Assembly: GCA_025526995.1 (NCBI GenBank)
Contig: JAHLKG010000004.1
Location: 248,001-312,000 of the forward strand
Length of the DNA stretch: 64,000 bases
Source: Powellomyces hirtus
Lineage: Eukaryota > Chytridiomycota > Chytridiomycetes > Spizellomycetales > Powellomycetaceae
Direction: 5' to 3'
Shown here: positions 1 to 9,561 of the stretch, one piece after another
Layout: each line of letters starts with the position of its first letter
Numbering within the stretch: the first letter of the stretch is position 1
The notes under the pieces: model-generated
Database searches by the model: none
Told to the model about the DNA's origin: nothing
What the model saw: the letters and a program-made list of their open reading frames with translations, nothing else
Position numbers and translations under genes: made by a program

Positions 1-985
1 GAAGCTTCGGAGGAGCAGCTCCACGCGGTCGGTCAGGAAACTGTTGGTCGACTGACCCATCGTAAGTCTTTCGAACAGCTCGCGATCGCTGGCTTCGCAC
101 AACGCTCGCAACACCAGCAAGACGGGCACCATGTACTCGCTCTTCCGGTATGAGAATCTGAGGGTTACTGCTCCGTCAGTACAATAGTGCATCGTGACCG
201 TTTGGGAGGTCTGGTCGGGACGCACGCATCGCATGGCTACACCAAACTGCGAGTATGTCGGACCACGGTTTTGGAAGGACGATCGAATAATCGCTGTAGG
301 GTGATTTCGGCGGGGCACAATCAACAATCGAATCAACCGCTCGATTCCGTTGCTCACGAAGTAGCCCCCGAATTCTTCCGGGTCCTCACGCTGTTTGATC
401 AGGTCTCGGGGTGACTTTCCATCCAGGTTACAACGCACAGACCGCACCATGACAGGCAGCTTTCCAAGAGTTTTGACCTCGCTCTGGATGGGCCCCTCGT
501 TGATGCGCCAGTTCAGACGACATTGCATCAATCCTTTGTAAGAGATACCACGCTCCCGACATTCCGCGGGAAACATTTGGTTCGTCAGGGTACCGATCCC
601 GCTCTCAATAACGGGCTTTCCAACGGTAACGCTCGAAAGCCACACTGGTAAAAGGAACGAATTCTGATCGTTAGCGGGCAGCTACAGTCAAATGCGAAAT
701 GACCTGATTGCACTCACTCTCCATCTTGTTGCGTCCACTTTCCCCTGGTCTTCCATCAAACACAACTCGTTTTCCGATATCCATTACAGCTCTATCCAGC
801 AAACCACTCGTAGTTCCTCCAAAGGCGAACAGACTGTTAAAACTTTCGACATGCGGACCAGTGAGTTTTGCGAGCTCGGGATAGTGCGGCCGGGTTTTCG
901 AGGGGTTGATGGCATCGTGCTGGCGATCCAAGGTTGAGAAGGTGGTAGGGTCGGGCTTCCGCTTTGCTTTCTGTGAGGAAGCCAT
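1..985 (-). CDS. RPA2: RNA polymerase I second-largest subunit (RPA2/RPA135), N-terminal part
   Basis: Beta-like core subunit of RNA polymerase I, which makes the 35S rRNA precursor in the nucleolus. Only the N-terminal protrusion/lobe region is present; the gene continues off the left edge. Exon 1 (985-718) encodes the family opening with INPSK, PHVESFNSLF and KRVVFDG. A 73-nt intron (717-645, GTGAGT donor, GCTAAC branch site, ACCAG acceptor) leads to exon 2 (644-1). Exon 2 carries hallmark blocks: SVTVGKPV, LPVMVRS, DPEEFGGYFVSNGIERLIR, RNHPTAIIR, RCVRPDQTSQTV and the FSYRKSEYMVPVLL strand. The join reads NKME-MWLSSVTVGKP with no gap against the family pattern. The start was taken at MASSQKAK because it fits the usual short N-terminus; an in-frame ATG at 1024 is an alternative. 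It diverges from the decayed gene to its right. Confidence 0.95.
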
Positions 986-1142
986 TGCTGCTTGCTTCTC
1001 CAAACTCGACCTGCGCTGCTGCAAATGTGAAATTCAGAAATTGAGACCAGCGAAGGCCAAAAGCAATTCTAGCCAAAATAAGCCACGGTTGCAGTGTATT
1101 AGTCAGCAACGTGGTATGCTTTATTCAGTGTAACTAGATATA

Positions 1143-2760
1143 GTGCGCCGCTTTCGGAGGCCTTTTGGACGACCTGAAAATGCACAAAGCAGCAACATTC
1201 TGAGCGGTCATGCAACAGTCATTGAGAAATATAGGTTCCTACCAGACCCTATTGATTTCATTGCGTTGTGTCCGGTTCCGACTGTTGAGTTGCAAAGGCC
1301 AAAAGGAGGTCAAGCATTGGAATCCGAACACGGACGCGTTAGGGACCTGTCGCAAGCACCATGGACGCAGCGCACATCGGCACGAGCACCATCAGCGACA
1401 CGTTACAAAGTCGGCCACCTCACCGGCGACGTATGGCACACCATCACGGCATTGGTCCTTTACCTTCATCGCGATGCCAACCCGCCCGGCCCGCCCGGGA
1501 ATGGCAAAAACCAGTCCTTCACCCCGACCGTCATTCTACTAGTCTTTTACGAGCCTGACGGCCGCCTGAACGAGGACTTCCATCGTGCTCCCGACCTCTG
1601 GCGGCTTTATACAAGTCTTGGCTTGCCCGTCGTCGTCGCCGCGCTCGTTACATCTGCTGTGGGCTCGCGCAAGCTCACCGGAGCCACGCTCACCGCCACT
1701 TTCGAAACATTGGACTCGTTCACCACCGTTGACCTGAATACGTTTCGTACGGAGCAATTGGAGTTAACCCCAACAACTGACTGGGAGTCCGCGCTAAAGT
1801 TAGCAAAAGACGCGAAGCTTGAGAAAAAATTGAAGTCCAAATCGAAGGCTGTGCTTGACCTGCATTTCTCGACTGGTCTCTGCATGCATTACTTCTCGAA
1901 CTCAGAAATGACGGAGACGAACCATGAATTCGTCTGAAAGGGCCTGACGCGCGATGTCAATTACGAAACACTCACCGCCGAGATCGTGAAAGTGAGGAGG
2001 GAAGGCATCACCGCTGAGAGCGCGAGGTTGAAGAGGGAAAGCATCAACCATGCAACGCTTATCTAAGAGATTGCGTTTAAGACGTTCTGTCTTGAGCAGT
2101 CGATTGAGGGCGCTCGCGCTCGCGTTGACGCCGAGCCCGGCAGATCAACCCGGAAGGTCGTGCTTTTCAATTGGCGCAAAGGGGAGAAAAACAAGCAACA
2201 CGATTCCTCTGAAGCGCTTCTACAACAAGTAGCGGACCTTGCGGCACGGACCAACAAGGTCGTGGTGGTTGTCATTACCGGCGCAGAACTCCGAGACATC
2301 CCTCAGGCCTACTCTGACGGCGCCATTTTCGTGCACTCCAAGGGCCAAGACCAGGACAAGCGCCACGAAAGCACTTTCTGGAGGGCTGTCCACGACACCT
2401 TTGGTAGCGACATGCACGGCGTCATTGGCGGCCGAAGCGGCTCGTTGGATCTGCCCAGTTTCATGGGCCCAAACTGCCTGTCATGGGACCAGATCCCTCA
2501 AGACTTGGCAATCCCGGGCAGCACTTGCGGCTTGTGGAGCAGTCCCCCTTGATGAACATTGGGTACCTCGACACGCAAGTTGAACAAACTGTTCAAATAC
2601 CCGAAGTGACAGCTTGGCTCGCCGGCAGCGCTGTGCCTATTCGTCGCGTGAAAAATGAATGGAAGGTGTGTCCTGCGCTTCATTTGGGGATTAGTTACCT
2701 GAAGCTTCTTTGGCCTAATTTTCCGATCCACATAGGATCACATAAAGCGAGCCATCCGCC
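1143..2760 (+). pseudogene. Decayed protein-coding gene of an unrecognised family
   Basis: One reading frame can be followed from 1143 to about 2550, but it is broken by stops at 1935-1937 (TGA) and 2064-2066 (TAA). Homologous-looking reading then shifts frame near 2515-2560 and continues to about 2730. The broken frame still looks like protein: LTGDVWHTITALVLYLHR, PDGRLNEDFHRAPDLWRLY, a charged helix around RREGITAESARLKRES, VVVVVITGAELRDIP and GGRSGSLDLPSFMG followed by CLSWDQ, then LRLVEQSPLMNIGYLDT after the frame change. The GGRSGS-x-D-x-PSFMG block slightly resembles nucleotide-sugar binding ends of fucosyltransferase-like folds, but I do not recognise the family and assign no function. 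No good splice pair removes both stops, so pseudogene is preferred over a spliced gene. Confidence 0.6.
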
Positions 2761-2888
2761 GGCTCACTGCCGGGCGGTTTGAAGCAAATATCGGAAGACT
2801 AATCTTGCAGTCTTCAACTTCCGTCTTTGCCGGGCCCGCAGGCTCCTACCTCGCAGTCTTCAAAGCCGCGGTCCCTCACCCGACTTTC

Positions 2889-3110
2889 GCGCAAGTTGCA
2901 GCCGCCGGACACCAAGCCTCCAAAGGCACCGGTGCTCATGGCACGCAAGTTGCAGCCGCGGGACTCCAAGCCTCCATAGGCACCGGTACCCACCGCACCA
3001 CTCGGGCTGCCTCCAACCGAGCTTGCGTAGTCGCAAACCAACGCTCCACAAGCACCGGTGCCCGCGGCGCTCCTCGGGCAGCTTTCAACCGCGCTGGCGC
3101 AGTCGCAACG
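2889..3110. repeat. Degenerate GC-rich minisatellite, 54-bp unit
   Basis: The segment GCAAGTTGCAGCCGC recurs at 2891 and 2945 (54-bp period). The motif AGGCACCGGT recurs near 2925 and 2979, and a third, more diverged copy with CACCGGTGCCC follows near 3054 at a longer spacing. An open frame across it (2805-3128) encodes Ala/Thr/Gly-rich repeats, but that frame looks like a by-product of the tandem array rather than a gene. It may be a derived part of the decayed gene just upstream. Confidence 0.6.
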
Positions 3111-3128
3111 CGCGGGCGGCGCCAGTAA

Positions 3129-3514
3129 GCGAGTGTCTAATGGCCGGTTTCTTGATTATCATGAGAGGCTATTTTGATGAGGTCATAGAGAGGCAGAGAG
3201 CGTCCTCGTTAAGAGCTCATCAGCACAACAACTCGTCGAATACCATGGTCTCGCTCACATCCACATTCGCCCATCCTGGCTTTGTCTACTTCCACTCACG
3301 CCACGCGTGACATTCACAAGTCAACAAGAATGGGTTCCTGCCGCCTATCGCCTACCAGGCTTCAAGCGCATCAAAGAAGAAGCAAACTAGAAGATATATA
3401 ACAAAGTCATCATTGATGGGCCTCAGGCGTGGCGCCTACACCTGATCGTCGCAGCCGCCCCGACTACTATTGTCACGATCATAGCAACCTACTCTACTTC
3501 ATCACCATCCACTG
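3129..3514. other. Non-coding spacer
   Basis: Between the minisatellite and the inverted duplication I see no conserved frame, RNA gene or clear promoter element. Confidence 0.5.
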
Positions 3515-3765
3515 ATTCGCGATGATGATCTGGACAGCGTGCCCGCCGACATTAGGGACAATCTAGCCGAAGCCATCAACAGAATTCAGCAGGAGGATTG
3601 GCGGATCGAAGTCGCCTGGGCACGCTGTCCAGATCATCATCGCGAATTTCGCGAGTGAGTTCCGGCGACTTCGATCCGCCAATCCTCCTGCTGAATTCTG
3701 TTGATGGCTTCGGCTAGATTGTCCCTAATGTCGGCGGGCACGCTGTCCAGATCATCATCGCGAAT
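3515..3765. repeat. Perfect 102-bp inverted duplication with ~47-bp spacer
   Basis: Left arm 3515-3616 and right arm about 3664-3765 are exact reverse complements along their length. The spacer begins with a third partial copy, about 30 bp starting GGGCACGCTGTCC at about 3618, in the same orientation as the right-arm end. The arms are coding: on the minus strand the right arm is the C-terminal part of the HNH-nuclease gene (VPADIRDNLAEAINRIQQED). On the plus strand the left arm holds the same residues. The structure would form a long hairpin and looks like a recent fold-back or template-switch event, not a transposon TIR. Confidence 0.9.
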
Positions 3766-4768
3766 TTGTAGAAACTGCTCTGCACGACCTGAGGCCCACA
3801 GCAGTTTCCCGAGTGCCGCATGCAGTCGCAGATAATCGGGATCTGGTGCATTATCTCCATTGCGGTCGCATAGGAAAGGCTGTTGGTGGACTGAACGTGC
3901 CGCACGGACCCAGAAGAGATCAGCTACGCTGGGGTCAAGGCAATCAATTACCCACTGTCAAGAAAAAGATGAATCCAAAGGTATGAGCATACATACATCT
4001 CCACGGGTCAGAAAACTTCAACCTTACATGTTCGACATCAACAACCCACTGAAACTTTCTGAAAGACTTATGTGCCGGCTCGAACAGTGTGATCACATTT
4101 TGGATGGTATCCAGCTGAGTCCTGTCTACCATGATCGATGGCGCAAAGCATGACAACATATCGTCAAAGTTGATCCCAAGTTCGCTCTAGTGGAAGGCAA
4201 TGACTTTCAGTGCGCAACATACAGCTCGAGCCCAATACAGAGGGAGGACTTACATTCAGAGTGCCGACGGCAAACGGAATCACGTGCGCTCCGGTATGGG
4301 GACCGCCCGCTTCGTCCTCATGCCGTCCAGTAAAGCAGCAACGAAACCCATCTCTTCCGGCGGCCTAGAAAGAGGGTTTTAGACATAGTCTTTACTCGAC
4401 TTCGACTTTGATACTACCTCTCGAGCAAGCCGGCTATTTCGACTACTACGGTCTGTCCGGTCTCTTCGACCACCTAACTCCGGGGTGCTTGGCCGTGAGG
4501 AGGACTGGGAGGCAAGAGGAGTTGGGGCAGGTGTACGCCCACCAGCGGCCCGCATAGCGACAAAAAAAATCCACATGTTGCGGCTGAATGCAATCAACTC
4601 TTGGCGGTGTAGCAATATTGCACGAGCCATGGCTTCAGGATTGGGAGAAAGGGCTAAGCCCGCTTCGAGGAAGCGGCGGGAGCTCTCATCAGTTTCTCCC
4701 CCAATGGGTGTGGGATTTCCTGCATAGTAGTCGGCCATTGCGGCCCGTGCTTCGTCAACAATCTCCAT
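3637..4768 (-). CDS. HNH-endonuclease domain protein (fungal HNH_2 type)
   Basis: Predicted intracellular protein with a central HNH nuclease-like domain; biological role unknown. Exons: 4768-4418, 4364-4254, 4186-3993, 3928-3637, about 315 aa. The N-terminal 117 residues are a helical region ending in a Ser/Arg-rich linker. The core reads RCCFTGR, then GAHVIPFAVGTLN and NVITLFEPAHKSFRKFQW, the pattern of fungal HNH_2 proteins (Cys pair, A-H-I/V-I-P-F, N-x-x-x-L). The C-terminal part (DPDYLRLHAALGKLLWASGR) is also typical. Introns 1 and 2 have strong signals (CTTTCTAG and CCACTAG acceptors, GTAAGT second donor). The third intron (about 3992-3929) is the weakest call, since its donor is GTATGC. 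The last residues come from the spacer of the inverted duplication, so the native C-terminus may have been replaced. It diverges from the dynein gene. Confidence 0.75.
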
Positions 4769-5197
4769 TGCAGAATGTACGCTGAGTTAGGAACAAAATT
4801 CGAAGTCTTGGAGGCACAGTCTCTCGGGATGGAATATAATAGTATCACTTTGCAAACAAAAATAGGAATCTTCTTCAACTTGATACAATTAAAAAACGAC
4901 CCCCTCGTGCGTTTTTCTCCGTCTCCGTTTCAAGGGTTTGTGTGTGACGGGGGCCTTCTTTCCCCCTTTTGCCGATTTGTTTCTGTGTGGCCCATCAGTA
5001 TAGTGATCCAAGTGTGGCGCAGCTCTACGGCTTCAAAACACGCTTCAGCGCCGAGGCAATTCCGCAATCCGCGTTGGGAAGCGAGCATTTATTCTACCAT
5101 AGAGGTTGAGAGCTCCGCAAGTTGGTTCAGAGAATTAGCAGCGTGCTAGGGAGGCAGCTTAGATCAACAATAGGAGACGACGTGAAGCCGCTAGAAG
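4769..5197. other. Divergent intergenic region, HNH gene / dynein LIC
   Basis: About 430 bp shared upstream region. It contains an AT-rich tract (4835-4895) next to a pyrimidine-rich stretch. No coding frame was accepted. Confidence 0.5.
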
Positions 5198-7377
5198 ATG
5201 GCACTACCCGGCATCTCAGTAGACGAACCCGCCACCAGAAAGCGAGCAGGCTGCGTTGAGGCTCTACACGACGGTGTGGGGATCTGGGACTCCATTCTCA
5301 AAAGCGTTGCTTCGTCCAAAGCAATACAAACGAAGAATGTGCTTGTCGTTGGTATAATAATGAGCATGTACTACGAGACTTCCCGTCAAATACCTGGCTA
5401 ACGTTCACGCCGCCTGAAGGGGACGCACAAGCCGGGAAGAGTACGATCATAAATGCCATTCGCCAACAAAAGGTCGGAGACAAGCCCTCGGAGCAGGACG
5501 CTATAAATGAGACAGAGCTGGCACTGTCTTATTCATACATGGACGTGTCGGACGAGGAGAACGAAGGTCGGTCTCGGTGAGTGTTGCTCTGACGACTGCG
5601 TCGTTGCGGAAATGTCTGATCCCTATAGTACAACACAGATGTTTTGGCAAGGGCTGGTTTCTACCATCTCGCCAGCGATACAGCGTTCGGCAACCTGTTC
5701 AGATTCGCGCTGGATGCCGATAATTTGGGAGAATGCATAGTCCTCATTGTAATGGATTGGACCAAACCTTGGGATTTCTTGCGAACCCTGGAAGACTGGT
5801 TGCGGGTACTGGAACGAGAGGTCCTCAAGCAGACCGCTGGACATCCGGGACTGTTGGAAGAAATGCAAGACCGAGGTGAGACTAGGCTTGACGAGGCTGT
5901 CCGGGAATGTTGATTGAGGGCTGACGATTTTGCGACAGTGGAGGCGTACTGGCGCGCATATCACAGCCCGACCGACACCACAGATGGTTCATCGGGGTTT
6001 ACCAACCCAGCCACACACGCAGCCAGCACTTCCAAGCATTCGATAACGTTGCCGCTGGGCCCGGGTACATTGACGAAGAACCTTGGCCTTCCGATAGTTG
6101 TCGTCGCTTCCAAGGCAAGACCTCCTGAGTGATGCAGTCTGATGGCGATGTCATTACTAACCTCCAATGCAGTCAGACGCCACTGCAATTTTAGAGCGCG
6201 ACCGTGGATACAAGGAGGAGCAGTTTGACTTCATACAGCAAAGCCTCCGAACAATATGTCTACAATGTAGGGGTTTTGTCTCGCGTCGGCGAGGTTGCGC
6301 AGCATATCTGATACGAATAGCATCTGCTTCTAGATGGTTCCGCATTGTTCTACACATCCACTCATCATCCGGACACCCTGGACACTTTACGATCATATGT
6401 TCTAGACCGCATGCTCACCTCATCGCCAAGTCCATCAACCATCGGCTCATCTACAATACCGCATACGGTCCAAACCAAATCGCCGTTTGCTCTGACCAAG
6501 AAAGTGCAAGTAGTAGAACGCGATACGGTGTTTGTTCCGAGCGGTTGGGACAGCTGGGGAAAGATCAAAGTGCTTCGACAGGGATTCGACTGTCGCGCAA
6601 TGGCTGGGGAACCCAAGCAAGCGGATGATGCCGACGTTGACGATGAATCGGGAACTCCTCGCGACATGTATGAAAGCGTTGTCGTTCCACCTTCTGTTCA
6701 AGACGTAAGCGTTTGCAGCTCTGGTTTTGCTACTGTGAGGCCGCCGGTACTAAACCAGCAACCGCATCGCGCAGTCGTACATGGCGGAACCTGTCGTTGC
6801 TGCTGAGAACGAACAGACATTTCTTGAAAGACATCTGGAGCTGCTGCAAACTACAGCCGGTTCGCCCGGTGGAGGTCCCGGCACCCCGGACTCCAAAGTC
6901 CGATCGCCTTCGCTTGCTAGTCCGGTAGCTGCCCTCGAGGATGCTGCTGCGAAATCACAAAAGCTAGGCAAAACAAAGGTGCGGCTTGTCACTTCAGACC
7001 TATCTTTTTGTCATACGTCTCACCTACAGTGCAACATATAGGACTCGGTCGGCCAATCTTCCAGAGAAAAAATGAAGTCCTCCAGCGAATTCCCATTGCC
7101 CGCAAGTCTGATATCGTCCAACGCAGTGTCACGGGCAGCGGGTGCGATCGGAGCCGGGAACGGGGGCAGCGGACCACCTGCCAGTCAGAACGAGGTTCTT
7201 GCCAACTTTTTCCAGTCCCTCCTGGCAAAGAAGAGTAGTCTGCCAACAGCTGGCGCACCCGCCGGAGCTGCACCAGTAAGAAATCCGAGCACCGGCACTG
7301 AGCCCAGAGTTTCTGAAAGTTCGAGTCCGGACAGCAGCGCTGCGGATCGCAGCAAACAGCCCAGCCGCGAAGGTTGA
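5198..7377 (+). CDS. DYNC1LI: Cytoplasmic dynein light intermediate chain
   Basis: Subunit of the cytoplasmic dynein-1 motor that binds the heavy chain through a Ras-like domain and cargo adaptors through its tail; acts in nuclear migration and vesicle/endosome transport. Exons: 5198-5351, 5420-5566, 5639-5875, 5939-6114, 6173-6266, 6334-6704, 6775-6978, 7042-7377, about 572 aa. Landmarks are the P-loop-like GDAQAGKST (residues 52-60), LALSYSYMDVSDE, LIVMDWTKPWDFL, LPIVVVASK with SDATAILERDRGYKEEQFDFIQQSLR after it, and SALFYTSTHH. Later come the WGKIKVLRQGFD block, SYMAEPVVAAENEQTFL and the conserved C-terminal NFFQSLLAKK adaptor-binding helix. Intron 4 (6115-6172) uses a GC donor (AAG|GCAAGA). 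The intron 2 donor is uncertain: 5566|GTCGGT with acceptor 5638 gives the best family match (EDVLARAGFY), while the more canonical GTGAGT at 5577 would need an AAG acceptor. Confidence 0.93.
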
Positions 7378-7675
7378 TCGCCCAATCCTTTCAGAGAACT
7401 GCCATATGGACGATACATGTTGTCAAAGAAACCATTGCTTTCAATTTGCTTTGATGGATAGTGTTGGCAAATGATTGGCAATCACCCGCATGGCTCCTTG
7501 CAAGAAGGATGGTAATGGTGACAAATCGCGGTCCAGCAGATCATAAGTATTTCAAGAACCGAAATCACAGTAATATTCTGTTTCAGTGTATATTAAGTCA
7601 ACAGACCAGGGAATAAGAACCATCAGCTCATCTAAAATGATATAAGATTGGCACACTGCCATACAAGAGTCTGGC
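7378..7675. other. Convergent 3' spacer, dynein LIC / desaturase
   Basis: About 300 bp of AT-rich sequence between two gene ends; nothing else seen. Confidence 0.5.
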
Positions 7676-8929
7676 TTAGTGTTTGAACCACTTGACATCT
7701 CCCTCGTCTTCCACAAACTTGCAAGTCGTGTACGAGTTCCACACGGCCTTGTAAAACGGCGTAGGGTCGTAGAGATAGTATTTTCCGAGGAACTCCTTGA
7801 CGTAAGCTGTCGCCTCCACGGCATTGTAGTGGGGCATCGTGGGGAAAATGTGATGCACAACATGGGAGTCCGAAATGTGGTGGTGGAAGTGGTTGAGTAC
7901 GCCAAAGTCACGGTCGACTGTGGAGATGGCGCCCAACAGGTAGTTCCACTCGTTCTCGGAGTAGTGGGGAACTTGGGGGTCAGTGTGCTGCAGGAACGTG
8001 ATCAGCACCAGCCACGCATTTACGTTCAGGTATGGGATGACGTAAAACTTGAATACGGCGGCGGCGCCCCAGATGTATCCCGAGAGACAGAGAAGACCGA
8101 TCATGATGGCCATTCCAATGTCGGAAAGGACAACCTGGAACCACTGCTTGGGCTCGAAAATCGGGGCCGTCGGTCGGAAGTGCGACGTCCATGTGTCGAA
8201 TCGCTGTCCGGACGCATTGTTGATCAGATACATGGGCCATCCAACAGTCAACATGGCAACAATGTTGAGGAGATCGGCAATCGGGGCATCCGCCCATATC
8301 GGCTCGTCGTGGTGCGGGGCGGCCGGTTCCTTCTTCTCACCCAGCTTCTCCGCGTACTTGCTTCGCTTCGCCGGGACGAACACCTGGTCTTTGGTCATGT
8401 GGGCGTTGGCTTTGTGGTGTTTCGAGTGAGAGAACTTCCACGAGTAGTACGGGACAAGCAGGAACGAGTGCAGGACATAGCCAACCGAGTTGTTGATCCA
8501 TGCCTTGTCCGAGAAGGCCTGGTGGCCACACTCGTGAGCGATAACCCAGATACCCGTGCAAACAACACCCTGTGCTATCCAGTACGCCGGCCATGCGATG
8601 TAAGTGGCCCATTTGGGCAGAACGTGGTCAATCTGCGTGGCGAGAGCCCACAATGCGAACATCATGGCAAAGTCGGCAAAAACGTATCGGAACGAGCGAG
8701 CAGTGTCCCGCTTGAAGAGGTGCGCTGGCACAGCGGCTCGGACCTCGTTGAGCGTAAAGTCGGGTTTTGACCAGGCAACTGCATGCGGGGCAGAGGCAAC
8801 CACTTTTCTGCCGTAGCCAACCTTGACCGGTGACGACACGAGCGGAGGAGTATCACTGCTCTGATCGCTGGTTCCTGCTCGAGCAGGGCGACGGTATGCT
8901 TCTGTTGATTCGTTGTTTGGCGGCGACAT
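7676..8929 (-). CDS. FAD2: Delta-12 (omega-6) fatty-acid desaturase, FAD2 type
   Basis: Intronless 417-aa ER-membrane di-iron desaturase, expected to turn oleoyl into linoleoyl chains. Three histidine boxes sit in canonical order: HECGH (132-136), HSKHH (168-172) and HVVHH (356-360), with hydrophobic pairs between them. The stretches FTLNEVRAAVPAHLF, FRPTAPIFEPKQW and the run FGVLNHFHHHISDSHVVHH are classic for the Delta-12/Delta-15 family; Delta-12 is preferred but Delta-15 or bifunctional activity cannot be ruled out. The start was set at MSPPNNES; an upstream in-frame ATG at 8971 adds 14 residues. Upstream on the coding strand lies ATTATAAGAAC (about 9000), a possible TATA element about 70 nt from the ATG. 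Confidence 0.95.
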   Translation of the reverse strand: MSPPNNESTEAYRRPARAGTSDQSSDTPPLVSSPVKVGYGRKVVASAPHAVAWSKPDFTLNEVRAAVPAHLFKRDTARSFRYVFADFAMMFALWALATQIDHVLPKWATYIAWPAYWIAQGVVCTGIWVIAHECGHQAFSDKAWINNSVGYVLHSFLLVPYYSWKFSHSKHHKANAHMTKDQVFVPAKRSKYAEKLGEKKEPAAPHHDEPIWADAPIADLLNIVAMLTVGWPMYLINNASGQRFDTWTSHFRPTAPIFEPKQWFQVVLSDIGMAIMIGLLCLSGYIWGAAAVFKFYVIPYLNVNAWLVLITFLQHTDPQVPHYSENEWNYLLGAISTVDRDFGVLNHFHHHISDSHVVHHIFPTMPHYNAVEATAYVKEFLGKYYLYDPTPFYKAVWNSYTTCKFVEDEGDVKWFKH

Positions 8930-9561
8930 TGTGTTGTTGAGATTAGACCAGCGGGTGAGAACAGAAAGCACAGCAAGAGAGGGGGAGCCTCGTTCTTATA
9001 ATGTTATTTTTGCCAGACTGCGCCTCATTGACGGCAACAAGGTGGCAAAACCCATTCCGCATTTGCCACCCCCGGCCCCTCCCTGGGCGTGCCCCTCGGA
9101 CGGTAACTCGAGCCAAACAAGGTGACTTCCCGCTGGTATTCTAATCAACGCCCTGGGATGAATAAAAGATAGGGTGACCCCACTTCTTCAAGTTCCCCCA
9201 CGCGCAGCGGCTCTTCTGAGGTTTACGCGAATTGTCGTCACACCATCTTGAAATTCCTTTTTGGCGCTCAAGCGGTGATGATTTTGTTCCGTTCTGCCGT
9301 TCTTCCGCTGTATCCTCATTCTACATTCAGGCACACGTTACACAGCATCGGTTGTTGTCACATGTTTCATGTTAGGACAAGATCTCCCACAAAAGTTTTC
9401 CTGGGGTTTTCGACCGGCACTGATGACCCCACAATTTAATTTACCATACCAATTACTAGATATTCCCGCTTGGAATTAAATGTGCTATGGTACATCTAAT
9501 GCACTGACTGCGATATATTTACACGATGTTTCAACGGAATCATCGGGCAATGTCCGTCCCA
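8930..9561. other. Desaturase promoter region / GH77 3' flank
   Basis: 632 bp without an acceptable coding frame. It has a possible TATA element near 9000, G/C-rich patches around 9060-9110 and AT-rich sequence near 9430-9530. Confidence 0.5.

Noticed and set aside
7679..8770. 363-codon plus-strand frame
   Set aside because: Antisense shadow of the desaturase; codon periodicity of the His-box gene explains it.
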